38,472 bases of DNA from positions 1-38,472 of the forward strand of contig PXSL01000018.1 of the NCBI GenBank assembly GCA_003022815.1, read 5' to 3'. This document shows, one piece after another, positions 24,329 to 33,077 of this stretch. The translations under genes and the position numbers were made by a program. Positions within the stretch are counted from its first letter, which is position 1; each line of letters begins with the position of its first letter. The DNA is from Halobacteriales archaeon SW_5_68_122 (GTDB taxonomy: Archaea; Halobacteriota; Halobacteria; Halobacteriales; Haloarculaceae). The notes below the pieces were generated by a model, which was not told the origin of the DNA, made no database searches, and was given only the letters and a program-made list of their open reading frames with translations.

Positions 24329-24781
24329 CTACCGCAGCAGCGTTGTCATCTCACAGGAGACGACCGCCTGGTCACGCTGGTTTCTGACCTCGACTGCGGT
24401 CCGGACGGTGCCGTTACCGGGGCCTTCGTCCTTCGAGCGGGTCTCGAGCACCTCCGTCTCGACGCGGATGGTGTCGCCGACGTACGTCGGCTGCCGGAAC
24501 CGCAGGTCGTCGATGCCGTAGAAGGCGACGACGGCCTCCCGTTCCTCGGGGGACCGGGCCTGCCACAGCAGCCCCGTCGCCGCCGAGACGACGAGCATGC
24601 CGTGGGCGATGCGCTCGCCGAACATCGACTCGCCCATATGCTCGGCGTCGGTGTGGAGGTGGTTGAAGTCCCCGGAGACGCCGGCGAAGTTCGTCACGTC
24701 GGCCTCGGTGATGGTCCGGCCCTGGGTGACGGCGGTGTCGCCCTCCTCGGTGTCGGCGAACACCGACGGCTCGTCGCTCAT
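24329..24781 (-). CDS. MaoC-like (R)-specific enoyl-CoA hydratase
   Basis: A 150-residue hot-dog-fold hydratase. The hydratase-2 catalytic motif is seen as FAGVSGDFNHLHTD with D38 and H43, followed by FGERIAHGMLVVSAATGLL. Such enzymes hydrate trans-2-enoyl-CoA to (R)-3-hydroxyacyl-CoA, feeding polyhydroxyalkanoate synthesis or modified beta-oxidation. Its start overlaps the stop of the upstream thioesterase gene by two bases, and the fused dehydrogenase/hydratase gene precedes that, all on the minus strand, so the three form one fatty-acid operon. The start MSDEPSVF is set by the overlap; upstream in-frame sequence belongs to the thioesterase region. Confidence 0.9.
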   Translation of the reverse strand: MSDEPSVFADTEEGDTAVTQGRTITEADVTNFAGVSGDFNHLHTDAEHMGESMFGERIAHGMLVVSAATGLLWQARSPEEREAVVAFYGIDDLRFRQPTYVGDTIRVETEVLETRSKDEGPGNGTVRTAVEVRNQRDQAVVSCEMTTLLR

Positions 24782-25224
24782 GGCTCCTCCCGGAACAGCC
24801 GGTAGCTGGTGCCGCCGGTGGCGACGACCTTCCGTTCGCCTTCGTGTCGGGTGGTCACCTCCGACTCGGTGACGCCCATCGACCCGCCGGCCCGGACCAC
24901 CTCGGCCTCGACGCGCAGGTCGTCGCGGGCCGGCCGGACGTACCGCACGTTCAGGTCGGTCGTGGTCAGCCGCGCGGTCGCCGGGTCCTCGAACGTCGAC
25001 CGCAGCGCGAACCCGGAGGCGGTGTCGATGACCGTCGCCGTGACGCCACCGTGGACCGTCCCCGAGGCGAGGTTGGCGAACTTCTCGTCGAACGGCAACT
25101 CGAAGACGATGCGGCCCGGTTCGACCGTCTCGATGTCGAGGTTCAGCCACTCGAAGAGGCCGTGCGACCGGAGAACGGCCTCGAGGTCGTCGGTCGGCGT
25201 TCCGGCCGGCTCGGAGCCGCTCAT
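24778..25224 (-). CDS. PaaI-type acyl-CoA thioesterase
   Basis: A 148-residue hot-dog thioesterase. The PaaI signature ANLASGTVHGGVTATVIDTA contains H58-G59-G60 and the likely catalytic D67. RPARDDLRVEAEVVRAGGSM is the usual second conserved block. It hydrolyses acyl- or aryl-CoA esters, probably clearing stalled intermediates and recycling CoA in this beta-oxidation cluster. The start MSGSEPAG lies one base before the stop of the upstream dehydrogenase/hydratase; its own stop overlaps the MaoC start (ATGA). Substrate specificity cannot be inferred. An extra 17 residues upstream in frame are discarded because they overlap the preceding gene. Confidence 0.9.
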   Translation of the reverse strand: MSGSEPAGTPTDDLEAVLRSHGLFEWLNLDIETVEPGRIVFELPFDEKFANLASGTVHGGVTATVIDTASGFALRSTFEDPATARLTTTDLNVRYVRPARDDLRVEAEVVRAGGSMGVTESEVTTRHEGERKVVATGGTSYRLFREEP

Positions 25225-25225
25225 C

Positions 25226-27119
25226 TCACTTCCCCTCGAACTCGGGGTCGCGGTCGGCCATGAACGCTTCCGCACCCTCCATCATGTCGTCGGTCTCGAG
25301 GAGGATGCCGAACGCCTGGGACTCCAGTTCGAGGCCGGCGCTGAGGTCCTGGTCGCGGCCGCGGTTGATGACCCGCTTTGCCTTCCGGAGGGCGACCGGC
25401 GGTCCCGAGACGATGTCGTCGACGAACTCCCCGACCACGTCCTCGAACGCCTCCGCGGTAGATGAGCTCCTTGGCGCGGGCGTCCCCGACCATCCGGACC
25501 GTCCGCTGGGTGCCGCCGCCGCCCGGGATGAGTCCGAGGTCGATCTCCGGGAAGCCGAACTCCGAGTCGGTCGTCGCGACCCGGAGGTCACACGCCAGCG
25601 CGAGTTCGTGGCCGCCGCCGAGACAGAACCCGTCGATTTTCGCGATTGTCGGCCGGGGGAACTCCTCGATGGCCCGGTACACCTCGCCGGGTTCGACCTC
25701 GTGTGGCTCGTAGCCGCTGAAGGCCGTGATGTCCGCGCCGGCCGAGAACGCCCGGTCGCCGGCGCCCTCGAACAGTACACACCGGACCTCGCCGGCATCG
25801 ACCGTCTCTAGTAGGTGGACGACCTCGTCCATGAGGTCCGGGCTAATGGCGTTCAGCCGCTCCGGGCGGTCCAGTTCGACCGTCAGCAAGCCGTTGTCGT
25901 CCAACTCGGCGTTGATGGTGGTGTAATCCCGGTCCGTATCGTCGCCGTACTCGTAGAAGCCCGACCCGGCGTCCTCGCCCGTGTGGCCCGCCTCGACCAG
26001 TTCGCGGAGGTAACTGGACCGTTCGTACCGCTCCTTGCCGTACTCCTCGTGGAGCGACTCGAGTTTCTCCAGCACCCCGTCGAGACCGAGTTTGTCCGCC
26101 CGCCGGCAGGGACCTTCGGGAAAGCCGGCGCCCAGCCGGAGGCCGGTGTCGATGGCCTCCGGCGTGGCGACGTCGTTGCCGACGAGGTCGGCCGCCTCGT
26201 CGATGATGCGGGCCTCGACCCGCAACCAGTCGAACGCCTCCGAGGCGTCCGCCGGTCCGTAGTCGGCGCCGTCGCCTTCGGCGTAGTCGTAGTAGCCCCT
26301 CCCGGTCTTCTGTCCGAGTTCGTCGGCCTCGACCTTCTCCTCGACGACCGGCGGAATCGGCTGGCCGGCCTCCTTGCGGACGTGGTAGCCGATGTCGATG
26401 CCGGTCATGTCCGACAGCTCGAACGGTCCCATCGGGTAGCCGCGCTCATGGACCATCGTAGCGTCGGCCTCGCGGATCTCGGCTTCGCCCTCCGAGACCA
26501 TCCAGGCGGCCTCGTCGCCGAACGGACCCAGCACGGTATTGACGACGAACCCGCGGACGTCCTTGCGGACGTGAATAGGGGTTCTGTCGATGGACTCGAC
26601 GAACTCGTAGGCGGTTTCGGCCACGGCGTCTGCGGTCTCCTCGCCGTGGATGACCTCCACGAGGTCCATCTTCACCGGCGGATTGAAGAAGTGGGTGCCG
26701 ACAATCCGCTCGGGCGAGCGGGTGGCCTCGGCGATGTCGGTGATGGGAAGCGAGGAGGTGTTGGAGGCGAGCACCGCGTCGTCGGGCGCCATCTCCTCGA
26801 GATCGGCGAAGATGTCGTGTTTGATCTCCAGCTCCTCGGGGGCGGCCTCGATGACGAGGTCGGCGTCGGCGACGGCGGACTCGAGGTCCGTCGTGGCCTC
26901 AATGCGGTCCAGCACCTCGGCGGGCGCCTCGTCGATGCGGTCCTTCTCGGCGAGTTTCTCAAGCGACCACTCGATGTCCTCGTAGCCGTCCTCGACGAAC
27001 TCGGTCTCAATGTCGCGCATCGTGACCGGGTAGCCGGCAATGGCGACGACTTCCGTGATGCCGTGGCCCATGCTTCCCGCGCCGAGCACGGCGACGCGGT
27101 CGATGTCTTCGAGCGTCAT
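25226..27119 (-). pseudogene. Fused 3-hydroxyacyl-CoA dehydrogenase/enoyl-CoA hydratase, short internal deletion
   Basis: The first about 400 residues are a 3-hydroxyacyl-CoA dehydrogenase: Rossmann motif VAVLGAGSMGHGITEVVAIA, NTSSLPITDIAEAT, HFFNPPVKMDLVEVI, and the C-terminal domain GPFELSDMTGIDIGY. A crotonase-fold hydratase follows: VELDRPERLNAISPDLMDEV, AFSAGADITAF, FCLGGGHELALACDL, FPEIDLGLIPGGGGTQR and ARAKELIYRG. At about 25453-25455 the frame changes to EAFEDVVGEFVDDIVSGPPV and the normal end MADRDPEFEGK. About 20-25 residues (usually ERAEEWGLIN-like) are missing. The module performs hydration and oxidation steps of beta-oxidation. The last 75 residues help dimerise or bind CoA, so the read-through product would be impaired. 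Confidence 0.9.
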
Positions 27120-27255
27120 ACGACTGCTTTGCCGCCGGAACCCTCTTAATGGTACCTCCCAGTGTTATCGTTGTTAGAGTTAAGGCCGGCATCTCCAACA
27201 GTTGTAAACTGCGACACCGAGATCGACGCGGGGGCGACCCCTGTTTTCAGATTCG

Positions 27256-27268
27256 GAAGATATTTTTT
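27256..27268 (+). promoter_or_regulatory. AT-rich promoter element of the Lrp gene
   Basis: GAAGATATTTTTT is a plausible TATA region 23-36 bases before the ATG at 27292. The 170-base region is divergent, so a regulator could act on both the Lrp gene and the beta-oxidation operon. Confidence 0.45.
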
Positions 27269-27291
27269 CACGGACGTAAAAGAGCATCTTC

Positions 27292-27717
27292 ATGAGCGTG
27301 GAAACGGAGGACAGGATTCTATCCGTTCTGGAGGACGACGCCCAGGCCTCCTACGCGGAAATAGCCGAACGAGCCGACGTGTCGAAGCCGACCGTCCGGA
27401 AGTACATCGACAAACTGGAGTCCGAGGGGGTCATCGTCGGCTACTCCGCCGACGTCGACCCCAAGAAGCTCTCGGAAAAGTCCATCGCCCTCGTGGGTAT
27501 CGACGTCGCCAGCGAGCGGTACGTCGAGGTGACGGGCGAACTCAAGCACCTCGACGCAGTCGAGTCGCTGTACACCTCCAGCGGCGACCACATGCTGATG
27601 GCCGAGGTCCGGGCCTCCGACGGCGACGCGGTCGGCGAGGTCATCCAGGAACGAATTCTCTCCATGAACGGCGTCGAGGCCGCACACCCCTCCTTCCTCC
27701 AGGAACGACTGAAGTAA
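27292..27717 (+). CDS. Lrp/AsnC-family transcriptional regulator
   Basis: A 141-residue feast/famine regulator. The N-terminal helix-turn-helix spans about residues 6-50 (ILSVLEDDAQASYAEIAERA, VSKPTVRKYIDKLESEGVI). The C-terminal RAM ligand-binding domain covers the remainder (KSIALVGIDVASERYVEVTG, YTSSGDHMLMAEVRASD). Members form dimers and octamers and sense amino acids or related metabolites. It is divergent from the beta-oxidation operon, so control of that operon is possible but not shown. Length and motifs are complete. Confidence 0.92.
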   Translation: MSVETEDRILSVLEDDAQASYAEIAERADVSKPTVRKYIDKLESEGVIVGYSADVDPKKLSEKSIALVGIDVASERYVEVTGELKHLDAVESLYTSSGDHMLMAEVRASDGDAVGEVIQERILSMNGVEAAHPSFLQERLK

Positions 27718-27776
27718 CGCCGGTGCCGTCTTTCCGTCGTCCGTGCCGTTTTGACGCTCGGATGCGTACCGCCGGC

Positions 27777-28256
27777 ATGGCCACGTACACGCGGGAGACG
27801 CGGGTCCGGGCGCCCTTCGAGGAGGTCTGGGAGTTCCACTCGACGGTCGACGGTCTCGAGGCGCTGACGCCCGGGTTCATGAACCTCGAGGTCCGGCGCG
27901 TCACCGGCCCGGACAGCGAGTCAGGCCCCGAGGTGCTGGATGCGGGGTCGCGCATCGACCTCTCGATGCGGCCGTTCGGCGTCGGCCCCCGACAGGAGTG
28001 GACCTCCGTCATCACCCGACGGACCGAGTCCGGGGGGGCCGCGATGTTCCACGATGTCATGGAGGGCGGCCCGTTCCCGACCTGGGAGCACACCCACCGG
28101 TTCTTCGCCGACGACGGCGCGACGGTACTCTCGGACCGCGTCGAGTACCAGTTGCCCGGCGGCGCCCTCGGCCGAGCGGTGTCGCCGCTCGGGTGGGTCG
28201 GCTTCGAGCCGATGTTCCGCGGCCGCCACGGGAAGACGAAGGAACTGCTGGAGTAA
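27777..28256 (+). CDS. SRPBCC/START-like ligand-binding protein
   Basis: A 159-residue protein starting MATYTRETRVRAPFEEVWEF, the standard N-terminus of the SRPBCC (polyketide cyclase/START-like) fold, with later blocks EWTSVITRRTE, PFPTWEHTHRFFADDG and VLSDRVEYQLPGG that form the helix-grip barrel. The fold makes a deep hydrophobic pocket used for lipids, polyketides or steroids. An alternative start six codons upstream (MRTAGM) is possible. It follows the Lrp gene by 59 bases on the same strand. The ligand is unknown. The C-terminus (RGRHGKTKELLE) is the usual amphipathic helix. Confidence 0.85.
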   Translation: MATYTRETRVRAPFEEVWEFHSTVDGLEALTPGFMNLEVRRVTGPDSESGPEVLDAGSRIDLSMRPFGVGPRQEWTSVITRRTESGGAAMFHDVMEGGPFPTWEHTHRFFADDGATVLSDRVEYQLPGGALGRAVSPLGWVGFEPMFRGRHGKTKELLE

Positions 28257-28262
28257 CCGCAC

Positions 28263-28561
28263 CTACCGGCGCGGAACCACGACGACGCCGATCGACACGA
28301 AGCCGCCGCCGATCATAACGGCCGAGTCCGCGCCCGTGACGAGCGCGAGGCCGACCATTAGGTTTCGGCCCCGGAGGCGCCGTAGTTCGCCCCGAGCGGT
28401 CGGTGTGGTCTACACGACCACCGCCGCCAGGCCGAACCGTAGGGACACACCGTCAGAACCGACAGTCCTGCGTCGCCGACCACCACGCCGAGGACGCCGG
28501 GCGTGCCGAACCCCGCCCTCGGACAGAGGACGAACAGCGCACCGACGCGGGCGTCATCCAT
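28263..28561 (-). pseudogene. Probable remnant of a small membrane protein
   Basis: Minus-strand frames contain two hydrophobic stretches that fit a small two-pass protein: VGALFVLCPRAGFGTPGVLG with VVVGDAGLSVLTV near the start, and, in another frame near the end, NLMVGLALVTGADSAVMIGG running to VSIGVVVVPRR and a TAG. Between them the frames do not join and a stop interrupts. It reads as a degraded or mis-assembled gene of about 95 codons. No family is recognised. Confidence 0.4.
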
Positions 28562-28630
28562 ACGCCCGCCAGCCCCGGGGGATGAACGGATTGCGGAACC
28601 GACTTGCCGGCCCGGGTTCGAGAGGAGGCC

Positions 28631-29448
28631 GTGCTGGGTCGTCTCGAGGAGCGGACGCCGCCGATGGCCGCGCTGACCGTCGCCATCGCCGCCGTCTCGA
28701 CCAGCGCCGTTCTCGTCCGGTGGAGACCCGGCACCGCGGGGAGTTTTCGGCCTTCCGCCGGCGAGACTGGGCCGTCGCGGCGGCGACCGGCGCCGCCCTC
28801 GCGGTCCACTTCGCGGCCTACTTCGAGAGCCTCGCCTGGACCAGCGTCGCCGCCAGCGTTACGCTCGTCCAGTCGCAACCGCTGTTCGTCGCCCTGGGCG
28901 CCGCCCTCGTCCTCGACGAGCGCATCGGACCGCGACGGACTGCCGGCATCGCCGTCGCCGTCGTCGGGATGGCCGCGATGTCCGCCGGCGACCTGTTGGC
29001 CGGCGCCGCGGTGCGGGGCGAGGATCCCGTGTACGGCAACGCCCTGGCGGTGCTCGGGGCCGTGATGGCCGCCATCTACGTCCTCGTCGGCCGGTCGCTC
29101 CGCCAGCGCGTCGCGCTCGTTCCGTACGTCCTCGTGGTGTACGCGGCGTGTGCCGCGACGCTTCTGATCGTCGCGCTCTTCCAGGGGGCGCCGCTGTCGG
29201 GGTACGGCGCCCGCGAGTGGCTCATCTTTCTCGGCCTCGCGGTCGGCCCGGGCCTGTTCGGCCACACCGTCGTCAACTGGGCGCTCGAGCACGTCGAATC
29301 CTCGGTCGTGAGCGTCTCGCTGCTCGGCGAACCGGTCGGCGCGACGGTGCTCGCCTTGATCCTGCTCTCGGAAGTGCCCGGCCCGACGACCGTCTTGGGC
29401 GCAATCTTCGTTATGGCCGGCATCTACCTCACGTCCAGGTCGGTATAG
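28631..29448 (+). pseudogene. EamA/DMT-family transporter, internally deleted
   Basis: The drug/metabolite transporter fold (ten TM helices) is encoded in two frames. Helix 1, PPMAALTVAIAAVSTSAVLV followed by RW, occurs in the first; at 28724-28726 the frame changes to TRHRGEFSAFRRRDWAVAAA and the rest, including FESLAWTSVAASVTLVQSQP and LLGEPVGATVLALILLSEVP, which are repeated EamA signatures. About 30 residues (helix 2 and its loop, usually SDAPSxVLAFYRV-like) are missing. The start is uncertain: GTG 28631 or ATG 28664. Substrates of such exporters are diverse and cannot be assigned. Confidence 0.82.
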
Positions 29449-29722
29449 AGCGGGTCAAATGTACGGCGTAAGGAGTTCGTCAAACACTACAGCTGATGCT
29501 GGACGGCATGAACGTGACGAAGGTGCGGATTGTTCTCGCAACGGTTCTACTGACTCGTAGCATCGTTTTCGACGGCCGTAGCCGGCAGTCTCCTGGACCC
29601 TCCGGAGGACTCCGGCGACGATGGCCTGATATATGCGGTCTCGGACACGCTGTGCTCCGACGGTGAAGACGAAGGAGACGACGGACGACAGTCGTACCGG
29701 GAAACAGTCACAGTAACTACTA
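29449..29722. other. Lower-GC non-coding stretch ending in a motif copy
   Basis: Nothing here is a clear gene. GC is visibly lower than in the flanks. A plus-strand reading from 29508 starts MNVTKVRIVLATVLLT, signal-peptide-like, and soon becomes Arg-rich; another frame reads LIYAVSDTLCSDGEDEGDDG. This could be a decayed exported protein. A copy of the dispersed motif (29697-29722) closes the stretch. Confidence 0.35.
29697..29722 (+). repeat. Copy of the dispersed 29-base motif
   Basis: CCGGGAAACAGTCACAGTAA matches the copy at 2653-2681 (minus strand CCGGTAAACAGTCACAGTAA) at 19 of 20 bases. It overlaps nothing coding and ends at the stop of the DUF123 gene. Confidence 0.65.
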
Positions 29723-30130
29723 CTACTCGCCGTTCCGGCGGTGGAGCGAGGCGACGCGCTCGCGCAACTGTTTCGAGCCGTGTGCGAGATGCGAGCGACA
29801 GTCACAGTCGGAGGCGCCGAACCCCTCGACCGGGCCGTCCGGCAGTCGTCGGGCGACGGCACACTCCCGGTCCGCCCCCGGCGAGCGCACGTCGCCGCGG
29901 AGTTCCGTCTCCGGGTGTCCGAGCAGGTAGTCGACGTGCCAGTGGCGGGTCGTCCGGTCGCCGGCCGCGAGTTCGTGGTGGCGGTCGACCCGGGCGAACC
30001 CGCCGGCCCCGAGCGCGCTGCCGGTGTAGGCGTACCACCCCGCCGGGAACTCCCGCTCGCCGAGGGCACCGACCTCGATTGTCGCCGGGTCGGAGCGCCA
30101 CAGCAGTAGCGTGTAGGTGCCGCCCGTCAC
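29723..30130 (-). CDS. DUF123 (GIY-YIG-like) protein
   Basis: A 135-residue protein of the DUF123 family, a GIY-YIG-related fold sometimes fused to or near endonuclease III. Conserved features: TGGTYTLLLW at the start, AGWYAYTGSALGAGGFARVD, the R-H pair in RTTRHWHVDYLL and a C-terminal FGASDCDCRSHLAH with clustered Cys and His. The GTG at 30130 is preferred to a TTG nine codons upstream because TGGTYTLLL is the family N-terminus. Nuclease activity has not been established for the group as far as I know. The gene is alone on its strand, convergent with the upstream remnant. Confidence 0.85.
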   Translation of the reverse strand: MTGGTYTLLLWRSDPATIEVGALGEREFPAGWYAYTGSALGAGGFARVDRHHELAAGDRTTRHWHVDYLLGHPETELRGDVRSPGADRECAVARRLPDGPVEGFGASDCDCRSHLAHGSKQLRERVASLHRRNGE

Positions 30131-30220
30131 AGGGTTCGCTTTGCGGCCCGCCGTCAAAACGGCGTCGCTGCCGCGTCGTGACCCGCCATACTTTTCCCCC
30201 GGCCCCCCCGAGACGACGGT

Positions 30221-30415
30221 ATGAGGGAGTCGCTGATGGACATCCTGTGCTGTCCGCTCGATAAGAGCGAACTGAAACTCGAGGTCATCCGGGAGAACGA
30301 CGAGGAAGTACTGGAGGGCCGTCTCGTCTGCACGGAGTGTGGCGAGGAGTACCCCATCGAGGACGGCATCCCGAACCTGCTGCCGCCGGACATGCGCGAG
30401 GAGGCGGCGGCCTGA
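30221..30415 (+). CDS. Trm112-family zinc-ribbon protein
   Basis: A 64-residue protein with the Trm112/UPF0434 pattern: MRESLMDILCCPLDKSELKL, then LVCTECGEEYPIEDGIPNLL. Cysteines at about 10-11 and 37/40 form the zinc-ribbon-like site. Trm112 activates class I methyltransferases acting on tRNA, rRNA and release factor; in haloarchaea it has been shown to partner several methyltransferases. An AT-rich CATACTTTTCC at 30188-30198 is a candidate promoter. A T-rich GGCTTTTTGTTC at 30463-30474, after the stop, may end transcription. Confidence 0.9.
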   Translation: MRESLMDILCCPLDKSELKLEVIRENDEEVLEGRLVCTECGEEYPIEDGIPNLLPPDMREEAAA

Positions 30416-30496
30416 CTAGCACGGCGCCGTAACCACAGCCGGGACGATGCGTTCGAGGGGAGGCTTTTTGTTCTCACCGCCTCACCCTCCCTCGTG

Positions 30497-31069
30497 ATGG
30501 ACACCCTCGCTGTCGACGTCAACCGGAGCGGGCTCCACACCCTCGAGGTCGACGAGCGGTTCGAAACCGACGGCCCGTTCGTCGTCGAGCTGTCGAACCA
30601 CGGCGAGGCGACCCACGTCCATCTCCACCTGGACGACGAACTCTCGGAGATAGCGCGGCTCGAGGCGGCCAACCACTACGTGGATGGCGACGAGCGCCGA
30701 TCGGTGCGGGTGAAGGCGCTGAACCCCCGCGAGTGGCCGGGCGATACGATACGTGGCAAACTGAAGGTCGTCGCCGCCCACGGCCAGGAGAAGCGGTTCG
30801 TCGACGTGGTGTTCGACCGGACGCCCGACGACAAACCTGTCGAGGTCGACCCCGAACTCGCCACCCCCGGAAGCGGGGGTAGCTCCCGGCCGACCGCCGC
30901 CTCCGACGGTTCCTCGGCGCTACGGGTCATCCCCGTTGCCGTGCTGGGCGTGGTCGCCGTTCTCCTGGCCGCCGGCGCGCTGTTCGCGGCCGACGGCCTC
31001 GAGTTCCTCTTCGGCGGCTTCTCGGTGCTCGCGGCGGCACTGTGTGCGGTGGCCGGCTACTACCTGTAG
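30497..31069 (+). CDS. Uncharacterised haloarchaeal protein with C-terminal membrane anchor
   Basis: A 190-residue protein: an N-terminal beta-sandwich-like domain (TLAVDVNRSGLHTLEVDERF, HVHLHLDDELSEIARLEAAN, HGQEKRFVDVVFDRT) of about 115 residues, a Ser/Gly-rich linker, then two hydrophobic helices (VIPVAVLGVVAVLLAAGALF and FSVLAAALCAVAGYYL). No signal peptide is visible, so the domain probably faces the cytoplasm. It resembles a haloarchaea-specific family I recall as DUF7524; the number is unsure. A GTG one codon upstream is an equally possible start. Unknown function. Confidence 0.7.
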   Translation: MDTLAVDVNRSGLHTLEVDERFETDGPFVVELSNHGEATHVHLHLDDELSEIARLEAANHYVDGDERRSVRVKALNPREWPGDTIRGKLKVVAAHGQEKRFVDVVFDRTPDDKPVEVDPELATPGSGGSSRPTAASDGSSALRVIPVAVLGVVAVLLAAGALFAADGLEFLFGGFSVLAAALCAVAGYYL

Positions 31070-32085
31070 CTACTCCTCGTCGGTCGGCACGCCGCAGAGT
31101 CGGCCCTCGTCGTCGAACCGTTTGCCCCGGAGGAACCGCGCCCGGTAGCGGTTGGCGCCGTCGTACACGTCGGCCTCTCGGACGTCGTCGGCCTCGCCGT
31201 CGGCGACGGTGTCGATTATCTCCTCTATCTGCTCCTTCTCGCTGGGCGTCAGCTCGAACTCGTAGGTCCTCGATTGCTCGCCCTCGAGTTTGGTCCACTG
31301 CCGGGCCGCCGCGACGACAAGCGAGCAGGGTTCCCGACAGGGGAACGCCCCATCGCCGCCGTCGACCTCTAAGTCGGTCTCGTCGTCGTACTCCCACTCC
31401 CGGCGCTTCAGGCACTGGGAGTCGTCACAGCAGGCCTCCGCGACCCAGTTGACGTGCTCGTGGCCCTCGCCATGTCCAGTTTGCCCTCCCGCTCGAGGTG
31501 CCAGTTCGTCACCGTCGCCGGGTAGATGACGTCGACGGCCCGGACCAGCGACCGGCCGTCGAGGTCGACGAACGCCCACCCGGTCTGCAGCGTCGGCGCC
31601 GTCTTCAGCGGCCGGTAGCGGCCGCGGTCGTCGTACTTGACGAGCTCGCGCGCCTCCAGCGGGTCGGCGTGGACGTCGAGGGCGCCGTACTCGCGGTCGG
31701 CGTCCTCGGCGTGACGAACCGCGTAGGTGCGGTGGCCGTCATCGCCGAGCGTGACCTTGATGGCGAGTTCGCCCCAGGAGGCCTCGATACCCTCCGCGAG
31801 TGCCTCGTAGCGCTCCGGGACAGCCTGGCCGGCGGCGCCCTCCAGCCAGCGGAGGAACGCCGTCTCCGCGACGGGCCGGTCGACGGTCGACCAGTAGTAC
31901 CAGTTCGAGACGAACCAGGGGTTCTCGGCGGCGACCGACCGGAGGCCAGCCTCCTCGAGGCCCGTACGGGCGCTGTCGGGCGTCTCGAACCGGTAGCCGT
32001 CGTCGCTGTACCCGACGCGGAGGCCGTCGTAGTCAACGCCGCCGTCGGCCGCCGCCACCAGGGCGTCGAGTTGGTCGTCGTTCAC
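31070..32085 (-). pseudogene. DR2241-family protein, internally deleted
   Basis: Part one, from a GTG at 32085, reads VNDDQLDALVAAADGGVDYD and includes NPWFVSNWYYWSTVDRPVAE, TAPTLQTGWAFVDLDGRSLV and NWHLEREGKLD. At about 31471-31474 the frame changes to GEGHEHVNWVAEACCDDSQC, continuing CLKRREWEYDDE and PCREPCSLVVAAARQWTKLE to the TAG... region at 31070. The family carries a Cys-rich segment (CC, C, C, C) likely to bind metal or an iron-sulfur cluster. About 25 residues are missing at the junction. The start lies one base after the cbiX stop; DR2241 and CbiX are commonly paired, implying a role in corrin or sirohydrochlorin metabolism that is not defined. Confidence 0.82.
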
Positions 32086-32086
32086 G

Positions 32087-32857
32087 TCAGTTCCCCGCGC
32101 CCGCGTCGGTCTCGGCGTCGGTTCCGGCGACCCGGGTCCGGCGTCTGACCTCCGCGACGGCGTCGCCCACATCGGCCCCGGCGTCGGCGGCCCGCTCGAG
32201 GACCACGTCGGCCATCAGCGCCTCCGTGCCGACGGCGCCGGCGTACCAGACCTGGTGGCCCTCGACCTCGGCGGGCGTCTCCCACCCCGTCCGGTAGTCG
32301 TCGGTCAGGCCCATGTCCTCGGGGATGTCCTCCTGGGTGTGGTAGCCGTCGGCGACGAACAGCGGGACGACGATGATGTCGGTCGACTCGAAGAACTCCG
32401 TCACGTCGTCGACTTCCGGGTCCTCGTCCATGAACAGCGCCTTCACCTCGTCGAAGCGGTCCCGCTCGGCGATGCGGTCGGCGTGGTACTCGATGGCCTT
32501 CGCGGAGTTCTCGTTGCGCTCGGTGCCGTGGCCGACGACGGCGAGGCCGAGGGTCGCGTGGGTGGCGCTCGTGCCGTCCGAGTCCCAGGCGTCCTCTGCC
32601 CACTCATCGAGCCGGAGTTCCCTGGGGATGACCTGCTCTGTAAAGTAGCCCTCGGAGATGAACAGCGGGACGACGTACACCTCCTCGCTGTCGACGGTCC
32701 GCAGCACCTCCCGGAACGACGGTTCCTCCTTCCAGAACGCGGTCCCGACCTCGTCAAAGGCGCCGGCCTCGCGGATGGTGTCGGCATGCTCGTAGGTCGG
32801 GGTGCTCGCGTCCGGGTTCAGGTGCGACCCGTGGGCGACGATGACGAGCGATTGCAT
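32087..32857 (-). CDS. cbiX: Sirohydrochlorin cobaltochelatase, long two-domain form
   Basis: A 256-residue chelatase that inserts cobalt into sirohydrochlorin at the start of the anaerobic cobalamin route. It is an internal duplication: the N-terminal half has SLVIVAHGSHLNPDAS and VYVVPLFISEGYFTEQVIPR, and the C-terminal half has LAVVGHGTERNENSA and IIVVPLFVADGYHTQEDIPE. The His of HGS in the first half and those of GHG and GYH in the second are candidate metal or porphyrin ligands; the first half has GYF where the second has GYH. The ATG at 32857 was chosen because SLVIVAHGS is the family start. The DR2241 gene starts one base before its end on the same strand. Confidence 0.9.
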   Translation of the reverse strand: MQSLVIVAHGSHLNPDASTPTYEHADTIREAGAFDEVGTAFWKEEPSFREVLRTVDSEEVYVVPLFISEGYFTEQVIPRELRLDEWAEDAWDSDGTSATHATLGLAVVGHGTERNENSAKAIEYHADRIAERDRFDEVKALFMDEDPEVDDVTEFFESTDIIVVPLFVADGYHTQEDIPEDMGLTDDYRTGWETPAEVEGHQVWYAGAVGTEALMADVVLERAADAGADVGDAVAEVRRRTRVAGTDAETDAGAGN

Positions 32858-33077
32858 GTCCGAGACAATGGTCAGCCCGCTCTTAGGGGCTTCGGGAAGC
32901 GGGCGGCTTGCTGGTAGACGCTCGCTGAGCACGGCCAAACGGTAGTGTCCGTCCCCCGGCCGGCTCGACGGCAGTGCGAGACGGAGCGCATCCGTCCGGC
33001 AGACGACGCCCGTTCCGTCCGTTCGAACTCAACCGAATCGGCCGCGAGAGCGAGCGTATCGGACGGGGCCGACCCGC

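Noticed and set aside
32858..33077. Possible small gene between cbiX and the lipoprotein
   Set aside because: No frame with start signal and haloarchaeal protein character; only upstream DNA is seen.
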